Assembly: GCA_021413565.1 (NCBI GenBank)
Contig: JAIOQC010000008.1
Span: 1 to 7,687, forward strand
Source: Candidatus Nomurabacteria bacterium
GTDB lineage: Bacteria; Patescibacteriota; Minisyncoccia; Phycocordibacterales; UBA9973
Direction: 5' to 3'
DNA length: 7,687 nt
The translations under genes were made by a program, and so were the position numbers. Shown in pieces: positions 4,990 to 7,687 of this stretch. The notes below the pieces were generated by a model. The model saw only the letters and a program-made list of their open reading frames with translations, did not search any database and was not told the DNA's origin. Every line of letters begins with the position of its first letter. Position 1 is the stretch's first letter.

Positions 4990-5431
4990 GAATTTCAATC
5001 ATACGGGTCTTCTCATCTATGTGTGAAAGAATCACTCTACATACCTCTTTAGAGGGTATACAATCAGGCACAAGTTCTGGCCATTCAATTAAAATTATAT
5101 TATTTTTATCTTTAATTATTTCTTCCCAGCCAAGATTTAAAAGTTGTTGGCTATTTTCTAGTCTATAAGCATCAATATGAATTAAATTTTTCCATTTACC
5201 TTTTTTGGTTTCATATTTTTTCATTATGACGAATGTTGGAGAAATAATATTTTCTTTTACACCAAGAACAACTGCTAATGCTTGAGTAAGTGTAGTCTTG
5301 CCAGCACCAAGATCCCCCGCTAGTGTAACTATTGTTGCATTAGTAGTATTCATACCTTGAATTTGCTCGATTAATAAATTGGCAACGGCTGGCAATTCAT
5401 CAATCGTAAATGACTTTTTGTTTAAATTCAT
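4982..5431 (-). CDS. tsaE: tRNA threonylcarbamoyladenosine biosynthesis ATPase TsaE
   Basis: The product is 149 aa, the normal length for the family. The Walker A motif GDLGAGKTT is at 39-47, followed by the family marks SPTF (64-67), HIDAYRL (85-91) and LIEWPEL (114-120; the Walker B-like strand with the TsaE Trp). TsaE is the ATPase that works with TsaB-TsaD in transferring threonylcarbamoyl to A37 of ANN-decoding tRNAs; tRNA-Lys(UUU) at 236-308 has the expected U36-A37. The ATG at 5431 is kept because the Walker A then falls at the usual distance. The first 32 nt overlap the end of the surface-protein reading frame, and a 16-bp hairpin lies 11 nt upstream. polA follows after 7 nt. Confidence 0.95.
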   Translation of the reverse strand: MNLNKKSFTIDELPAVANLLIEQIQGMNTTNATIVTLAGDLGAGKTTLTQALAVVLGVKENIISPTFVIMKKYETKKGKWKNLIHIDAYRLENSQQLLNLGWEEIIKDKNNIILIEWPELVPDCIPSKEVCRVILSHIDEKTRMIEILL

Positions 5432-7687
5432 AAGTACATACTAACACACCCCTGCAATACATTGCAGGGGTGTGTTTTCTATATTTTATTAATAATAACC
5501 ATCCAATTAGAGTTGACGGGAAGATGCCAGCAAAGAATGCAGAGGCACCTAGATTGTTATTGTTGAAAATATCTTTTGGCTTGTTTAAAACATACGCGAT
5601 AGCATTCTCCTGTGCACCACTTGGACTTGTATACACAAGAACAGCAGTAGTAACAATTTGAGCAGTATTTACTGGTATTGAATCTACTCGCCCTTGGATA
5701 AATACAACACCCTCTGCATTTGGATAAAGATCCTCAAGTTCTACAGTTAGGGTATTAGTATCAGGTGCATATGTGCCTCGTGAAGCATTCGTCAAAGTGA
5801 TATCCTTTGGAGCAATTACTTGCAAGATTGGTCGAGTCAATAATGAACTACCAATGTTCTTGTAAGTTACTGTGTAGTCAATAGTGTCACCAATACCAAT
5901 TGCTTCATATCGATTCTCAATTTTGAGCATGATAGGAGATGATGTACCGATGACAGTTGTACCTTGAACAATCACAGGACGAACTACTGTTGTTTGTTGA
6001 TTTCGATTGCTTGAAGACACAGTCGGAGTACGAAGTGTTTCAAATATTTCAATAGTACCTTGTGATTGAGCACCATTTGCACAAGTTGAAATAAAGCGGA
6101 AGTAATAAATAGTATCAGGAGCAAGGCCACTTATAAATTCATTAAAACTACTATTAGCATTCACTGAGCGAGATTGTGTTCTGTATCCCATAGATACAGT
6201 TGGACCATACTCAAAGTAAGTAGTCATACTGCCAGTTCCACTAGTAATAAGACCATTTAATTGAGCACTATTTTGTCCAACATTTGTTGCAATAGTTGTA
6301 ACTGCACAAACATTATATACGGGTTGTTGTATTGGTGGTTGTTGAACCACTACAACAGGATTAACGGCTACATAAGCAGTTTGTGATTGCTGTGTATTGT
6401 TGTATCCATATGCATTCAAAATATAATTAGTTGAATATGTTGGATAGATTGTCTGATTTCCAGACAAAGCAACATTACCAATTCCATTTATATTTGCACT
6501 CGTACATCCATTTGTATTCCAAGTAAGAGTTACTGGACTGCCTGATGTTACTACACTAGGACTTGCAGTGAAGTTTGAAATATAACAACTTTGATTGTTG
6601 TTTGTATTTATTACAGAAATAGTTGCTGTTTGATTTTGAGCAGAGCCGTTTGAACCATATGCAGTCAGAGTGTAAGTTGTAGTTTGGTTTGGGTAAACTG
6701 TTTGATTGCCAGACAAAGGAACATTGTAGCCCAAGTTTGAAATTGTAACTGAAGTACAATTATTTGTAGTCCAGTACAAAGATGAATAATTATTTGAATT
6801 AATTGAAGTAGGACTTGCGTAGAAACTTGAAATAATACAATTATTTACAATTCCAGGAATGTAATTATTTACCACAACTGTCACACTTCGTGTTTGTTCT
6901 ACCCAGTTTGAACCATAAGCAGTTAGAGTATAAGTTGTAGTTACACTTGGGTAAACTGTTTGAGAACCTGCAATAGCAACACTGCCGATATTTGAGATAT
7001 TTGCATTTGTACAATTAGCAGTATTCCAAGTAAGAGTTACTGGATTACTGATATTTATATTATTTGTGTTTGCATTGAAATTTGAAATAGAACAATTGAC
7101 AATTGGAGTTGGAGGAATATAACTTGCAACACTTACTGTCACACTTCGTGTTTGAGATGTACCGTTTATGCCGTAAGCAGTCAGAGTGTAAGTTGTAGTT
7201 GCAGTTGGGTAAATAACTTGATTCCCTGAAACTGGCACATTGTATGGCAAGTTTGAAATTGTTGCTGATGCACAGTTATTTGTATTCCATGAAAGTGTTG
7301 ACGAACCGTTTGCAGAGATTGAAGTTCCGTTCGCAGTGAAGTCTGAAATTGTACAATTCTGTACTGGAGGAACATACCCTGTTGCAACAGTTACTGTCAC
7401 ACTGCGTGTTTGTTCTACCCAGTTTGAGCCGTAAGCAGTTAATGTGTAAGTTGTAGTTGTAGTTGGGTAGACTATTTCAGTACCTGATGTTGGAGCAACA
7501 TAATAAAATAAATTTGAGTTCAAAATACTTACATTCGTACAACCAGATGTATTCCATACCAAAGTAGCACCTGAACCAGATATTATACTAGTAGGACTTG
7601 CAGTAAAGTTTGTAATAGCACAATTGATAATTGGAGTTGGAGGAATATAACTTGCAACAGTTACTGTCACACTTCGTGTCTGAGATG
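5400..7687 (-). CDS. secreted surface protein: Ig-like repeats, FN3, DUF11, C-terminal anchor (partial)
   Basis: The frame is open at the right window edge, so the N-terminus and signal peptide are missing. Residue numbers here count from the codon at 7670 (756 residues to the stop); that GTG is internal, since repeat sequence SQTRS continues upstream. There are five Ig-like repeats of ~84-89 residues (about 14-440). Each has a Cys near its start and one exactly 27 residues later in W(N/T)TxxC, then YPTxTTTYTLTAYG. A Pro/Gln/Val linker leads to an FN3-like domain (about 454-547; TTYFEYGP, GLAPDTIYYFRF), then a DUF11-type domain (about 580-695; IGDTIDYTVTYKNIG). One membrane segment (about 709-729) is followed by KYRK, giving an outside repeat region and a short inside tail. 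The role is probably cell-surface adhesion or structure. The last ~25 residues read through a hairpin and overlap tsaE; the original stop may have been lost. Confidence 0.88.
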   Translation of the reverse strand, partial: SQTRSVTVTVASYIPPTPIINCAITNFTASPTSIISGSGATLVWNTSGCTNVSILNSNLFYYVAPTSGTEIVYPTTTTTYTLTAYGSNWVEQTRSVTVTVATGYVPPVQNCTISDFTANGTSISANGSSTLSWNTNNCASATISNLPYNVPVSGNQVIYPTATTTYTLTAYGINGTSQTRSVTVSVASYIPPTPIVNCSISNFNANTNNINISNPVTLTWNTANCTNANISNIGSVAIAGSQTVYPSVTTTYTLTAYGSNWVEQTRSVTVVVNNYIPGIVNNCIISSFYASPTSINSNNYSSLYWTTNNCTSVTISNLGYNVPLSGNQTVYPNQTTTYTLTAYGSNGSAQNQTATISVINTNNNQSCYISNFTASPSVVTSGSPVTLTWNTNGCTSANINGIGNVALSGNQTIYPTYSTNYILNAYGYNNTQQSQTAYVAVNPVVVVQQPPIQQPVYNVCAVTTIATNVGQNSAQLNGLITSGTGSMTTYFEYGPTVSMGYRTQSRSVNANSSFNEFISGLAPDTIYYFRFISTCANGAQSQGTIEIFETLRTPTVSSSNRNQQTTVVRPVIVQGTTVIGTSSPIMLKIENRYEAIGIGDTIDYTVTYKNIGSSLLTRPILQVIAPKDITLTNASRGTYAPDTNTLTVELEDLYPNAEGVVFIQGRVDSIPVNTAQIVTTAVLVYTSPSGAQENAIAYVLNKPKDIFNNNNLGASAFFAGIFPSTLIGWLLLIKYRKHTPAMYCRGVLVCTYEFKQKVIYD
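5438..5446 (-). promoter_or_regulatory. extended -10-like promoter before tsaE
   Basis: On the minus strand TGT-TAGTAT is followed by exactly 6 nt and the tsaE ATG. The hexamer matches TATAAT at four positions, including the important T1, A2 and T6, and carries the TGN extension. It overlaps the descending strand of the hairpin 5443-5476, so hairpin and promoter are physically combined. Confidence 0.4.
5443..5476. terminator. perfect 16-bp hairpin between surface protein and tsaE
   Basis: AACACACCCCTGCAAT (5443-5458) is the exact reverse complement of 5461-5476, separated by two bases. The plus-strand reading is followed by TTTTCTATATTTT and makes a good intrinsic terminator; on the minus strand, the direction of the flanking genes, the downstream tract is only GTTAGTATGT and is weak. 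It lies inside the surface-protein reading frame (residues about 732-743) and just before the tsaE start. It may act as a partial terminator, attenuator or mRNA-end protector. Confidence 0.6.
6350..7622 (-). repeat. tandem array of five Ig-like domain repeats
   Basis: Cys codons opening successive repeats lie at 7620-7622, 7353-7355, 7092-7094, 6837-6839 and 6585-6587, giving spacings of 267, 261, 255 and 252 nt. Stretches such as GCAGTCAGAGTGTAAGTTGT recur nearly unchanged at the DNA level. Repeat ends alternate: WVEQTRSVTV after repeats 1 and 3, and SQTRSVTV-VASYIPPTPI before repeat 1 and after repeat 2. Repeats 4 and 5 are more diverged. The array continues beyond the right edge. Confidence 0.85.

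Overview
The window is AT-rich and tightly packed. It looks like a reduced bacterial genome of the Candidate Phyla Radiation (Patescibacteria), most likely Parcubacteria-like. The evidence for this is indirect: a ~210-residue DNA polymerase III delta-like protein, a DNA polymerase I with a shrunken exonuclease region, a C-terminally anchored multi-Ig/FN3/DUF11 surface protein, and no recognisable Shine-Dalgarno sequence before any of the six gene starts. The standard stop codons are in use. No taxonomic search could be run.

Layout, in the direction of transcription on the minus strand (right to left): a large secreted surface protein with five Ig-like repeats (5' end outside the window); a perfect 16-bp hairpin at its 3' end; tsaE (t6A tRNA modification ATPase); polA, broken near its catalytic motif C by a frameshift plus a missing segment; a small isoprenylcysteine/phospholipid methyltransferase-family membrane protein; a short holA-like delta subunit; two small Lys-rich membrane proteins (DUF948-like and YtxH-like); and an intrinsic terminator. 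Convergent to this, on the plus strand, is an unrecognised structured RNA of about 210 nt. It has a near-consensus promoter and a long terminator hairpin. Left of it is tRNA-Lys(UUU) on the minus strand, ending in a strong terminator.

The first 243 bases have no gene but are a nearly unbroken run of hairpins. They include two identical 45-nt copies of a tRNA 3'-end-like segment carrying an extra hairpin, a similar relic on the opposite strand, and a 54-bp perfect palindrome that reaches into the tRNA gene.

The most notable observations are: (1) the tRNA-relic/hairpin cluster at 1-243; (2) the uncharacterised plus-strand RNA with two hairpin loops sharing a 10-nt sequence; (3) four genes with an extended -10 box (TGN-TANNAT) exactly 6 nt before the ATG, which predicts leaderless mRNAs; (4) the polA lesion that separates motif C from the rest of the enzyme; and (5) a 16-bp hairpin inside the end of the surface-protein reading frame, directly in front of tsaE. 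tsaE and tRNA-Lys(UUU) are functionally related in general (t6A is made on ANN-decoding tRNAs), but nothing here shows co-regulation.
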